In this document: positions 10,051-18,516 of the stretch, piece after piece
Position numbering within the stretch: position 1 is the stretch's first letter
How the letters are laid out: each line of letters starts with the position of its first letter
Assembly: GCA_036154955.1 (NCBI GenBank)
Contig: JAYZWL010000088.1
Coordinates: 1-64,000, forward strand
Direction: 5' to 3'
Source: Albimonas sp036154955
Lineage (GTDB): Bacteria > Pseudomonadota > Alphaproteobacteria > Rhodobacterales > Rhodobacteraceae
Length of the DNA stretch: 64,000 nt
Made by a program: the position numbers and the translations under genes
The notes under the pieces: generated by a model
Databases searched by the model: none
Seen by the model: the letters and a program-made list of their open reading frames with translations, nothing else
What the model was told of the DNA's origin: nothing

Positions 10051-10728
10051 CTACGCCTGCTCCGCCATCCGGGCCACCATGGCGGCGACGCCGGCGGCGA
10101 CCACGTCGACCATCACCTCTTCCTCCACGTCCCTCGTCAGCCAGTCCCGCATCGGGCCGAAGGCCGACATGAAGATGATCAGGTTGGCCATGACCTCGGT
10201 GCGCGGATCGCCCTCGGGCAGGCCGGCGCGGGCGGAAAGCTGGGCCGAAAGGTCCGCCAGCAGCGCCTTGTCGCGCACCCGCATGGCGCGGCGGTCCTCC
10301 TCCAGCATGTGGGGGACCGAGCGGTAGACCAGCAGCGTGCCCTGCCGCTTCTTGACCCAGGATTCGCGCAGATAGCGGCGCAGCACCGCCTCGAACGGCG
10401 CGTCGGGGTCGGCGCGCAGCATCGCGGGCAGCGTCGGCATGTCGGGGCTGAACCAGAGCTGGTTCAGCAGCCGGCGCAGGATGTCGTTCTTGTTGGCGAT
10501 GTAATCGTAGATGCTGGCCTGGTTGACCCCGGACTTCGCGCAGATGTCGCGGATGGTGGTGGAGGCGAAGCCCTTCTCCAGGAACAGGTCCAGCGCCGCC
10601 TGGCAGATCTGCTCCCGCCGCCGCTGGATCAGGGTCTCGTTCTGCACGACCGTCAGTTCGGCTTCGCTGAGCGTCGGCTCCCCGGCCGCCTCCGCCGGAG
10701 GGGTCGCGCCGCCCTGTCTCTTGGCCAT
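10051..10728 (-). CDS. TetR-family transcriptional regulator of the region 1 catabolic genes
   Basis: The 225-residue protein has a disordered 30-residue N-terminus, then the TetR HTH (ICQAALDLFLEKGFASTTIRDICAKSGVNQASIYDYIANKNDILRRLL), and then a helical ligand domain. The HTH has the typical spacing, with IYDYIANK as recognition helix plus the following helix. Its own upstream region carries CTGAC-N4-GTCAG at 10823, shared with the divergent carboxylase gene. Five copies of that palindrome lie at the promoters of surrounding CoA-metabolism genes and nowhere else that I noticed. I infer an autoregulated repressor relieved by an acyl-CoA or hydroxyacyl intermediate. Confidence 0.88.
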   Translation of the reverse strand: MAKRQGGATPPAEAAGEPTLSEAELTVVQNETLIQRRREQICQAALDLFLEKGFASTTIRDICAKSGVNQASIYDYIANKNDILRRLLNQLWFSPDMPTLPAMLRADPDAPFEAVLRRYLRESWVKKRQGTLLVYRSVPHMLEEDRRAMRVRDKALLADLSAQLSARAGLPEGDPRTEVMANLIIFMSAFGPMRDWLTRDVEEEVMVDVVAAGVAAMVARMAEQA

Positions 10729-10783
10729 TGCTCCGCCTCCGTCCTGATCCGCGCGCGCCGCCGCCTATCCCCGCCGGGCCGGC

Positions 10784-10836
10784 TTGACCGGCTTCGGGGC
10801 CGCCCTTAGGTTAGCCGAAAACCTGACGAATGTCAG
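10784..10836. promoter_or_regulatory. Carboxylase promoter with TetR operator candidate, site 5
   Basis: On the plus strand TTGACC (10784-10789), 17 bp and TAGGTT (10807-10812) are followed by CTGACGAATGTCAG (10823-10836). The site lies between the tetR gene and the divergent carboxylase gene, so it could control both. Confidence 0.65.
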
Positions 10837-10964
10837 CCCGCGCAGGACGGCCGGTTCGCCCCGTTCCCGCGGCGACCCCATGGGAGGAGAAGGGCCATGC
10901 GCGCGCCCCGTGTCAACCGTCCGGCGCCCGCTGGGCGCGAGTTCGCCCGCGGAGGCCTCGCCCG

Positions 10965-13900
10965 ATGAGCGACGCCGCCGTCCCGCCCCGCCGGTCTTCG
11001 CCCCGCCGCCTGCTGATCGCCAACCGGGGCGAGATCGCGCTGCGCATCGCGCGCACCGCGCTCGACCTCGGCCTCACGCCCATCGCCATCGGGCCGGAAG
11101 ACGACGCCGACAGCCTGCACCTGCGCCGCACGGCCGAGCGGGTCGTCCTGCCCGGCCGCGGCGCGCGGGCCTATCTGGACGCGGACGCGGTGATCGCCGC
11201 GGCGCGCGAGGCGGGGGCCGACGCGGTCCATCCGGGCTACGGCTTCCTGTCCGAAAACGCCGGCTTCGCCGCGGCGGTGGAGGCCGCCGGCATGGTCTTC
11301 GTCGGCCCGACGCCCGAGGCGCTGGCTCTCTTGGGCGACAAGCTCGCCGCCCGCGCCCGGGCCGCGGAACTGGGCGTGCCGACGCTGGCCGGGGGCGCGG
11401 CGGGAGCGGGGGGCGCGAGCCTCGACGACGCCCGCGCCTTCCTCGCCGCCCTGCCCGAAGGCGCCGCCATGCTGATCAAGGCGGTGGCCGGCGGCGGCGG
11501 GCGCGGCATGCGGGTGGTGCGCTCCGATGCGGAGGCGGAGGAGGCCTGGACCCGCTGCCGGTCGGAGGCCGAAGCCGCCTTCGGGCTGCCGGACGTCTAC
11601 GTGGAACGCTTCCTGCCCGCCGCGCGGCACCTGGAGGTGCAGGTTCTGGGCGACGGAACCGGCGCCTGCATCGACTATGGGGAGCGGGAATGCACGCTCC
11701 AGCGTCGGCACCAGAAGGTGGTGGAGATCGCGCCCTCCCCCTCGATCACGCCGGACCAGCGCGCGCGGCTGCGCGCCCATGCGCTGGCGCTGGCGAAAAG
11801 CGCCGACTACCGCAGTCTGGGCACGTTCGAGTTCCTGGTGGCCGCCGAGCCGACGGATGGCGAGGACCTCTTCTTCATCGAGGCCAACCCCCGCATCCAG
11901 GTCGAACATACCGTGACCGAGGAGATCCATGGCGACGACCTCGTCGCCCGACAGCTCCGCATCGCGGGGGGCGAGACGCTGGCCTCCATGGGCCTCGCCG
12001 ACGGCCCGCGCCCGCCCGAGGGCTGCGCGGTGCAGCTTCGCGTGAACATGGAGCGGATGGACGAGACCGCCGCCGCCCTGCCCGCGGGCGGCCGCGTCGC
12101 GGTCTACGAGCCGCCGGCGGGGGCGGGGGTGCGGGTGGACGGCTTCGCCTATGCCGGCTACCGGACCTCGCCCCACTACGACAGCCTTCTGGCCAAGGTC
12201 ATCGTGCACGCCCGCTCGGGCGGCTGGCCGGCGGCGCGGGCCAAGGGGGCGCGGGCGCTGGCGGAATTCCGGATCGAGGGGGTGGACACCAACCTGCCCT
12301 GGCTGCGCGCCCTGCTGGAGCGGCCCGAGGTCGAGGCCGGCGCCGTCACCACCACCTTCATCGAGGCCGAGGCGAAGGCGATCTTCGACGCCGCCGCCGC
12401 GCTGACGCCCGAGCGCCTGGGCGGCGAGCCCGCCGCCAGCGCCGGGCCCGCAGCCGTGGAGATCCCCGAAGGCGCGGTCGCCGTCCCCGCCCCGATGCAG
12501 GCGACGGTGGTCACGCTCTCGGCGGCGCCGGGGGAGGCGGTGACGGCGGGCCAGCAGCTCGCCGTTCTGGAAGCGATGAAGATGGAGCATGTGGTCTCCG
12601 CCCCCGTCGGCGGGGTGGTGCGCGCGGTCTTCGCCGAGCCCGGCCGCACCCTGATGGACGCCGAGCCGCTGATGGCCATCGAGCCCGACCCGGACGCCGC
12701 CGCCGGCGCCGCCGCGGCGGCGGAGATCGACCTCGACCGCATCCGCCCCGACCTGGCGGAGGTGATCGAGCGCCGCGCCTTCGGGCTGGACGAGAACCGG
12801 CCCGAAGCGGTGGCCAAGCGCCACGCCCGCGGCCATCGCACGGCGCGGGAGAACCTCGCCTCGGTCTGCGACGCGGGCACGTTCCGCGAGTTCGGCGAAT
12901 TCGCCATCGCCGGCCAGCGTCAGCGCCGCTCGGAAGAGGATCTGGTGAAGAACACCACCGGCGACGGCATGCTGACCGGGCTGGGCCAGGTCAACGGCGC
13001 CCTGTTCGGCCCCGACAAGGCCCGCTGCGCCTTCGCGGTGGGCGACTACATGGTGCTGGCCGGCACCCAGGGGCAGCGCCATCACCGGCGGCTCGACCGC
13101 ATCTGCTCGGTCGCCAAGGACTGGAACCTGCCGCTGGTGTTCTTCGCCGAGGGCGGCGGCGGACGGCCCGGCGACACCGAACGCGCGACCTATGCCGGCA
13201 TCTCCAACGGCACCTTCTCCAAATTCGCGGAGCTGTCGGGGCAGGTCCCGGTGGTCGGCGTCGTCTCGGGCCGCTGCTTCGCGGGCAACGCGGCCCTGCT
13301 CGGCTGCTGCGACGTGATCATCGCCGACGAGTCCTCCAACATCGGCATGGCCGGCCCCGCGATGATCGAGGGCGGGGGGCTGGGGATCTACAAGCCCGAG
13401 GAGATCGGGCCCATCGACGTGCAATGCGCCAACGGCGTGGTCGATATCCGGGTGAAGGACGAGGCGGAGGCCTGCGAGGTCGCCAAGAAATACCTCTCCT
13501 ACTTCCAGGGCCCCGTCGCCGACTGGACCGCCCCCGACCCGCGCCGCGCCCGGCATGTGATCCCCGAGAACCGGCTTCGGGTCTATTCCCCGCACGACGT
13601 GGTGGAGGCGATCGCGGACGAGGGCTCCGTGCTCGAACTGCGCCGGGAGTTCGGGGTGGGCATCGTCACCGCCTTCATCCGGATCGAGGGGCGGCCCTTC
13701 GGGGTGATGGCCAACAACCCGCGCCACCTGGGCGGCGCCATCGACGGGCCGGCGGCGGACAAGGCCAGCCGCTTCATGCAGCTCTGCGACGCCTTCGACA
13801 TCCCGCTCGTCTCGCTCTGCGACACGCCGGGTTTCATGGTGGGGCCGGAGGCGGAGAAGACCGGGCTGGTGCGCCATGTGTGCCGGATGTTCGTCACCGC

Positions 13901-14297
13901 GCGCTCGATCTCCGTCCCGCTCTTCGCGGTGGTGCTGCGCAAGTGCTACGGGCTCGGCGCGCAGGGCATGGTCGGGGGCGGGACCTACGACAACTTCTTC
14001 ACCGTCTCCTGGCCCACCGGCGAATTCGGCCCGATGGGGCTGGAGGGCGCGGTGACGCTGGGCTACCGGCGCGAGCTGGACGCGGTGGAGGACCCGGTCG
14101 AGAAGAAGGCGCTCTACGACCGGCTGCTCGGCGAATACTACCAGCAGGGCAAGGCGATCCGCGTCGCCCAGACGCTGGAGATCGACGCGGTGATCGACCC
14201 GGCCGAGACACGGGGCTGGATCCTCTCCGGCCTCGCCTCCGCCCGCCTGCGCCCGCCGCTCTCCGGACGCAAGCGCCCCTTCGTGGACACGTGGTAA
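10965..14297 (+). CDS. Single-chain biotin-dependent acyl-CoA carboxylase (BC-BCCP-CT)
   Basis: The 1110-residue protein combines all carboxylase parts. Residues 14-455 are biotin carboxylase (RRLLIANRGEIALRIAR, VAGGGGRGMRVV, FIEANPRIQVEHTVTEE). Residues about 500-575 are the biotin carrier domain with EAMKMEH and biotinyl-Lys539. Residues about 590-1110 are the carboxyltransferase, both beta- and alpha-type crotonase halves. Separate subunits are more common. This layout resembles the single-chain long-chain acyl-CoA carboxylase described from Mycobacterium avium. The substrate is not fixed by the sequence and could be propionyl-, acetyl- or a longer acyl-CoA made by the neighbouring enzymes. 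The ATG at 10965 is chosen because the family begins about 10 residues before LLIANRGEI. The lactonase gene starts 31 bp downstream. Confidence 0.92.
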   Translation: MSDAAVPPRRSSPRRLLIANRGEIALRIARTALDLGLTPIAIGPEDDADSLHLRRTAERVVLPGRGARAYLDADAVIAAAREAGADAVHPGYGFLSENAGFAAAVEAAGMVFVGPTPEALALLGDKLAARARAAELGVPTLAGGAAGAGGASLDDARAFLAALPEGAAMLIKAVAGGGGRGMRVVRSDAEAEEAWTRCRSEAEAAFGLPDVYVERFLPAARHLEVQVLGDGTGACIDYGERECTLQRRHQKVVEIAPSPSITPDQRARLRAHALALAKSADYRSLGTFEFLVAAEPTDGEDLFFIEANPRIQVEHTVTEEIHGDDLVARQLRIAGGETLASMGLADGPRPPEGCAVQLRVNMERMDETAAALPAGGRVAVYEPPAGAGVRVDGFAYAGYRTSPHYDSLLAKVIVHARSGGWPAARAKGARALAEFRIEGVDTNLPWLRALLERPEVEAGAVTTTFIEAEAKAIFDAAAALTPERLGGEPAASAGPAAVEIPEGAVAVPAPMQATVVTLSAAPGEAVTAGQQLAVLEAMKMEHVVSAPVGGVVRAVFAEPGRTLMDAEPLMAIEPDPDAAAGAAAAAEIDLDRIRPDLAEVIERRAFGLDENRPEAVAKRHARGHRTARENLASVCDAGTFREFGEFAIAGQRQRRSEEDLVKNTTGDGMLTGLGQVNGALFGPDKARCAFAVGDYMVLAGTQGQRHHRRLDRICSVAKDWNLPLVFFAEGGGGRPGDTERATYAGISNGTFSKFAELSGQVPVVGVVSGRCFAGNAALLGCCDVIIADESSNIGMAGPAMIEGGGLGIYKPEEIGPIDVQCANGVVDIRVKDEAEACEVAKKYLSYFQGPVADWTAPDPRRARHVIPENRLRVYSPHDVVEAIADEGSVLELRREFGVGIVTAFIRIEGRPFGVMANNPRHLGGAIDGPAADKASRFMQLCDAFDIPLVSLCDTPGFMVGPEAEKTGLVRHVCRMFVTARSISVPLFAVVLRKCYGLGAQGMVGGGTYDNFFTVSWPTGEFGPMGLEGAVTLGYRRELDAVEDPVEKKALYDRLLGEYYQQGKAIRVAQTLEIDAVIDPAETRGWILSGLASARLRPPLSGRKRPFVDTW

Positions 14298-14328
14298 CCG
14301 GACCCAAACGCAGGGAGGACGCGACGGA

Positions 14329-15252
14329 ATGGATTTCGAGATCGTGACCGAGGGGCTTGAGTTCCCCGAAGGGCCGGTGGCCATGGACGACGGCTCGGTG
14401 GTGCTGGTGGAGATCCGGCGGGGGACGCTGACCCGCGTGACGCCCGACGGGCGCAAGACGGTGGTGGCCGATCTGGGCGGCGGACCCAACGGCGCGGCCA
14501 TCGGCCCGGACGGGCGGGCCTATGTGTGCAACAACGGCGGCTTCGTCTGGGCGGAGCGCAACGGCGCCACGGTGCCGGTGGGCACGCCGGAGGACTATGT
14601 CTCCGGCTCCATCCAGGCGGTGGACCTGGCGACCGGCGCGGTGGAGACGCTCTACACCGAATGCGACGGCACGCCCCTGCGCGGGCCCAACGACATCGTC
14701 TTCGACGCGGACGGCGGCATGTGGTTCACCGATCTCGGCAAGACCATGGCCGAGACGCTGCACCACGGCGCGGTGTTCCATGCCAAGGCCGACGGGTCGG
14801 GCATCACCCGCCAGCGGTTCCCGCTGATCACCCCCAACGGCTGCGGCCTGTCGCCCGACGGCAAGACCCTGCATGTGGCCGAGACCCGGACCTCCCGCGT
14901 GTGGTCCTTCGACCTGGTCTCGCCCGGCGTGCTGGGGCCGCATGAGGGCTTCCGGCCGGGGCGGCTGCTGGCCACCCTGCCCGATTACCAGCTGCTCGAC
15001 AGTCTCGCGATCCAGGCGGACGGGGCGGTCTGCGTGGCGACCCTGATGCGGGGCGGGATCAGCATCGTGGATGCGGGGACCGGCGCGGTGGAGTTCGTGG
15101 GCCTGCCCGACGCGCTCGCCGACCCCTATGTCACCAACATCTGCTTCGGCGGGGCGGACATGCGGGATGCGTGGATCACCTGCTCCACCACCGGGCGGCT
15201 GCTGAAGACCCGCTGGGCGAAGCCGGGCCTGCGGCTGAACTTCAACGCCTGA
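14329..15252 (+). CDS. SMP-30/gluconolactonase-family hydrolase
   Basis: This 307-residue six-bladed beta-propeller has the SMP-30 metal ligands in place: Glu14 (GLEFPEGP), Asn170 (ITPNGCGLS) and Asp224 (YQLLDSLAI), with a further Asn121 in RGPNDIVFD. Members hydrolyse lactones using a divalent metal. The ribosome site AGGGAGGA precedes ATG 14329, and the gene follows the carboxylase by 31 bp, so it belongs to the same transcript. A sugar lactone is possible. Given the 4-hydroxyacyl-CoA-type kinase and ACAD in the same regulon, a gamma-lactone that opens to a 4-hydroxy acid would fit the context (inference). Confidence 0.88.
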   Translation: MDFEIVTEGLEFPEGPVAMDDGSVVLVEIRRGTLTRVTPDGRKTVVADLGGGPNGAAIGPDGRAYVCNNGGFVWAERNGATVPVGTPEDYVSGSIQAVDLATGAVETLYTECDGTPLRGPNDIVFDADGGMWFTDLGKTMAETLHHGAVFHAKADGSGITRQRFPLITPNGCGLSPDGKTLHVAETRTSRVWSFDLVSPGVLGPHEGFRPGRLLATLPDYQLLDSLAIQADGAVCVATLMRGGISIVDAGTGAVEFVGLPDALADPYVTNICFGGADMRDAWITCSTTGRLLKTRWAKPGLRLNFNA

Positions 15253-15289
15253 AGGCCCCGGACAAGGGCGCGCGCCGATCCGCAAGGGC

Positions 15290-15310
15290 GCCCCGGGCCT
15301 GACCCGGGGC
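15290..15310. repeat. Dispersed palindrome, copy 3
   Basis: GCCCCGGG-CCTGA-CCCGGGGC lies 37 bp after the lactonase stop. With copy 4, which has the opposite spacer orientation, it forms a doublet between convergent genes. Confidence 0.7.
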
Positions 15311-15335
15311 CTCCCGACGCCGCCGCTCGCAAGAG

Positions 15336-15356
15336 GCCCCGGATCAAGTCCGGGGC
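15336..15356. repeat. Dispersed palindrome, copy 4
   Basis: GCCCCGGA-TCAAG-TCCGGGGC is the inverted partner of copy 3, 25 bp away. It shows a compensated G-to-A/C-to-T pair in the stem, which argues for selection on pairing. Confidence 0.7.
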
Positions 15357-15399
15357 GCGGGACGCGCGCGCGAGAGAGGCCGGCGGCGGGGGCGCGGGG

Positions 15400-16290
15400 T
15401 CAGCGGCGCCCCATGCGTTCCTGCGCCTCCGCCTCCAGCCAGTCGGCGAAGGCGGCGAGGCCCGGGTCTCCGCCGGCGCGGCGGGCGTGCTGAAGCACGA
15501 ACCACCGCTTGGTGGGGCGCAGCTTGGGATGGGCCGCGGCCAGCGCGCCGGCCGCGATCTCGGGCCGCAGCAGCGCTTCGATGCCGATGGCCACGCCCAT
15601 GCCCCGCGCCGCCGCCTCGATGGCGAGCCCGGCGCTCTCGAAGCTCGACCCATGTTCCGCCGGCACCTGCCGCAGCCCGGCATGGTCCAGCCAGCGCCGC
15701 CAGTCGTCCGGCCGCGGCCGGGCGTGCAGCAGCGGCGCGGCGGCGAAATCCACCGGGCCCGCGGCGGCGAAGGCGGGGGCGCAGACCGGCAGCGTCTCGA
15801 TCGGCAGCAGCCGGCGGGAGACGAGGCCCGAGCGCGGCGCCCCGTCCGACACCACGATCACCGCGTCGAAGCGCGCCGGCGCCAGGTCCAGCGGGTTCGA
15901 CGAGGTGTGCAGGTCCACCGTGAGGTCCGGCCATCGCGCCCGGATCTCCGCCCAGCGGGGCATGAGAAAGCGCGAGGCGAAAAAGCCGTAGACCCCCAGG
16001 CTCAGCCGACGCGCCCGCCGCGCCCGCGCCCCGCGCGCGGCCTCCGCGATGCGGTCCAGCGCCTCGCCGAAATCCTCGGCCAGCGCCGCGCCCGCCTCCG
16101 TCGGCTCCAGCCCCGTGGCGCGGCGCAGGAACAGCGGCGTCTCCATGCGCGCCTCAAGCTCCCGCACCTGACGGGAGACGGCGCCGGGGGTCACGCCCAG
16201 CTCCTCCGCCGCCCGGGTCATGGAGCGGTGGCGGGCCGCGGCCTCGAAGGCGCGCACGGCGGGGAGGGGGGGAAGCCTGCGTCCGGTCAT
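15400..16290 (-). CDS. LysR-family transcriptional regulator (GcvA-like)
   Basis: The 296-residue protein has the LysR winged HTH at residues 8-65 (LPAVRAFEAAARHRSMTRAAEELGVTPGAVSRQVRELEARM). The start LPPLPAVRAFEAAARH, with the extended linker that follows, is typical of the GcvA subgroup. The effector domain follows from about residue 92. It is divergent from an AidB-like acyl-CoA dehydrogenase, and a perfect palindrome of the LysR type lies 2 bp upstream of its start codon. It probably regulates itself and the dehydrogenase. The ligand is unknown. Confidence 0.9.
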   Translation of the reverse strand: MTGRRLPPLPAVRAFEAAARHRSMTRAAEELGVTPGAVSRQVRELEARMETPLFLRRATGLEPTEAGAALAEDFGEALDRIAEAARGARARRARRLSLGVYGFFASRFLMPRWAEIRARWPDLTVDLHTSSNPLDLAPARFDAVIVVSDGAPRSGLVSRRLLPIETLPVCAPAFAAAGPVDFAAAPLLHARPRPDDWRRWLDHAGLRQVPAEHGSSFESAGLAIEAAARGMGVAIGIEALLRPEIAAGALAAAHPKLRPTKRWFVLQHARRAGGDPGLAAFADWLEAEAQERMGRR

Positions 16291-16292
16291 AA

Positions 16293-16309
16293 GTTGAGAC
16301 TAGCTCAAC
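16293..16309. promoter_or_regulatory. LysR binding-site candidate
   Basis: GTTGAG-ACTAG-CTCAAC is a perfect 17-bp inverted repeat with the T-N11-A pattern of LysR sites. It directly abuts the regulator start and lies in the 175-bp divergent spacer. Confidence 0.65.
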
Positions 16310-16465
16310 GCACCCTGCGAGGAAATCGTTTGATCGTGCGCAGGGCTCAAGGGCAAACTGCGCCCCGATCCCGAGCCGCGCCGCTGAACAGCGCCCCCGA
16401 ACCGCGCCCCCAGACCGCGCCCGACCCAATGCGGCCGACCAGAGCCGCGCCCAGGAGGACACGCC

Positions 16466-18250
16466 ATGAACGCCCCCGCCTTCCCCACCCCCGCGGCCCG
16501 CGCCACCCGCGCCGCCTCCGCCGACCGGTCGCGCAACATCGCGCCGGACACGCGGGGCGCGAATTACTGGGACATCGACCCGGCCCTGCGCAGCCTGCTG
16601 CCGCTCTATATGGACGGCAAGCTGCTCGACCATCTCGCCCCGCACATGGCCGAACTCGGCGGCCTCGCCGGCGGCCGACTGGGCGAACTGGCCGACATCT
16701 GCGAGCGGCACGAGCCGGTCCTGCACCGCCGCGACCGCTACGGGCGGGACGAGGAATGGCTCGAATTCCACCCCGCCTACCGGGAGATGGAGGAGATCGC
16801 CTTCGGCCGTTTCGGCATGCACGCGATGACCAACCGCGCCGGCGTGCTCGGCTGGCCCGACAAGATGCCGCCCATCGCCAAATACGTGTTCCACTACCTG
16901 TTCTCCCAGGCGGAGTTCGGCCTGCTCTGCCCGGTGAACCTGACCGACAGCTCCTCCCATCTCGTGGACCTGTTCGGCACGGACGAACTGCGCGAACGCT
17001 TCCTGCCCGACATGTGGACCCAGGACACCTCGCGCCTGACCAAGATCGCGCAGTTCATGACCGAGAAGGCCGGCGGCTCCGACATCGGCCGCTCGGACCT
17101 CACGGCGGTCCCCGATGGCGACCAGTGGCGGCTGTGGGGGGAAAAGTGGTTCTGCTCCAACGTCGACGCCGAGGCCGCCGTCCTGCTGGCCCGGCCGGAG
17201 AACGGGCCCGCGGGCTCGAAGGGCCTCGGCCTGTTCCTGATGCCGAAGGTCCTGCCGGACGGGAGCCGCAACAGCTACCGGATCATGCGGCTGAAGGAGA
17301 AGATGGGCTCCAAGTCCATGGCGTCGGGCGAGATCATGTTCGAGGGCGCGGTGGCCTACCATCTGGGCGAGCTCGACCAGGGGCTCAAGCAGATGCTGGT
17401 GATGGTCAATTCCTCCCGCATCTCGCACCTGACCCGCGCCGCCGGCATGATGCGCCGTTGCCTGAACGAGGCGATGGCCGCCGCGACCGGCCGCGACGCC
17501 TTCGGCAAGACGGTGATCGCCCATCCGCTGATGCGCCGGCAGATGATGAAGATGATGGTTCCGACCGAACAGGCGCTGTCGGCGCTGCTCTACACCGCCG
17601 CCATGTCGGGCGACGGCTCGGCCCGGGCGGAGAAGGTGCTGCGCATCCTCACCCCCATCGTCAAGTATCGCGCCTGCCGGGACAACGTGCCGGTGGCGAC
17701 CGGGGCGTTGGAGGCCCGCGGCGGCAACGGCTACATCGAGGACTGGCCGAATTCGCGGCTGGTGCGCGACGCGCATCTGGGGCTGCTGTGGGAGGGCACG
17801 TCTTCGATCAACGCGCTCGACGCCGTGCAGCGCGCCGTGGGCAAGGCCCGCGCGCATGAGGCGCTGGCCGAGGATCTGGCGGAGCGGATCGACGCCGCGG
17901 GCCTGCCCGGCCAGTTCCGCACCCGGCTTTCGGGCGCGGTGGACCGGGCGATCCGCTTCGCGGAGGAGGTCGCTTCCGACCCCGCGCATGAGCGCTACTG
18001 CCGCGAGGCGTCGGGCCAGCTCTACCACGCGACCACCGCCGCCCTGATGGCGGCCGAGGGGCAGGCGCTGGGCGAGGCCGGGGGCGATGCGCGGCGCCTG
18101 CTGCTGGCCCGCTTCGTGGTGGAGCACCGGATGAAGGAGCAGGGCCCGCCCAGCCTCGCCGCCCGCAAGTGGGAGGAGGAGGCGATCGACCTGCTGCTGT
18201 CCGACGCCCCGGTGTCGCTGGCCGACGCGAGCCGGCTGGTCCAGGCCTGA
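16466..18250 (+). CDS. Acyl-CoA dehydrogenase, AidB-like
   Basis: At 594 residues this is longer than the usual 380-440, because of an N-terminal extension and a C-terminal helical extension, as in the AidB/ACAD9 subgroup. RGANYWDIDPALRSLLPLYM near residue 31 is the AidB-type start. AQFMTEKAGGSDIG is the flavin loop, and LLWEGTSSIN holds the expected catalytic Glu443. KWFCSN replaces the usual KxxITN. The specific acyl-CoA is unknown, and AidB relatives are also linked to alkylation stress. The ribosome site CCAGGAGGA precedes ATG 16466. It is probably activated by the divergent LysR. Two dispersed palindromes follow the stop. Confidence 0.9.
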   Translation: MNAPAFPTPAARATRAASADRSRNIAPDTRGANYWDIDPALRSLLPLYMDGKLLDHLAPHMAELGGLAGGRLGELADICERHEPVLHRRDRYGRDEEWLEFHPAYREMEEIAFGRFGMHAMTNRAGVLGWPDKMPPIAKYVFHYLFSQAEFGLLCPVNLTDSSSHLVDLFGTDELRERFLPDMWTQDTSRLTKIAQFMTEKAGGSDIGRSDLTAVPDGDQWRLWGEKWFCSNVDAEAAVLLARPENGPAGSKGLGLFLMPKVLPDGSRNSYRIMRLKEKMGSKSMASGEIMFEGAVAYHLGELDQGLKQMLVMVNSSRISHLTRAAGMMRRCLNEAMAAATGRDAFGKTVIAHPLMRRQMMKMMVPTEQALSALLYTAAMSGDGSARAEKVLRILTPIVKYRACRDNVPVATGALEARGGNGYIEDWPNSRLVRDAHLGLLWEGTSSINALDAVQRAVGKARAHEALAEDLAERIDAAGLPGQFRTRLSGAVDRAIRFAEEVASDPAHERYCREASGQLYHATTAALMAAEGQALGEAGGDARRLLLARFVVEHRMKEQGPPSLAARKWEEEAIDLLLSDAPVSLADASRLVQA

Positions 18251-18287
18251 GCGGGCGGGGCGCCGCCGCCCCGCCGCGCGAAACGGC

Positions 18288-18308
18288 GCCCCGGGCGTGA
18301 CCCCGGGC
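18288..18308. repeat. Dispersed palindrome, copy 5 (degenerate)
   Basis: GCCCCGGG-CGTGA-CCCCGGGC has slipped arms compared with the other copies. It is the first half of a doublet between the convergent dehydrogenase and exoprotein genes. Confidence 0.55.
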
Positions 18309-18335
18309 TTCCGCGCGGGCGGGCGGCGTCGCGCG

Positions 18336-18356
18336 GCCCCGGGTCAAGCCCGGGGC
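18336..18356. repeat. Dispersed palindrome, copy 6
   Basis: GCCCCGGG-TCAAG-CCCGGGGC is the opposite-orientation partner of copy 5, 27 bp away. This is the same doublet geometry as copies 3 and 4. The rest of the 266-bp spacer shows nothing recognisable. Confidence 0.7.
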
Positions 18357-18516
18357 GCGGCAGGCGCCGTTTGCGGCGACCGCCCCCTTTCCAAAAACCT
18401 GCGCCCCGACCGCGTCATGCGGCCGGGGCGAGGTCCGGGGCGAGTGAGGGGGAAGAGGTGAGTGACGCCCCGGACGGCTCCGGCCCCGCCTGCGCGGGCC
18501 CGGCCGGAGACGCGCG

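Noticed and set aside
10833..14501. 1222-codon open frame on the minus strand opposite the carboxylase
   Set aside because: It covers all carboxylase domains in antisense, and its composition (Gly, Arg, His, Ala) is that of a shadow frame.
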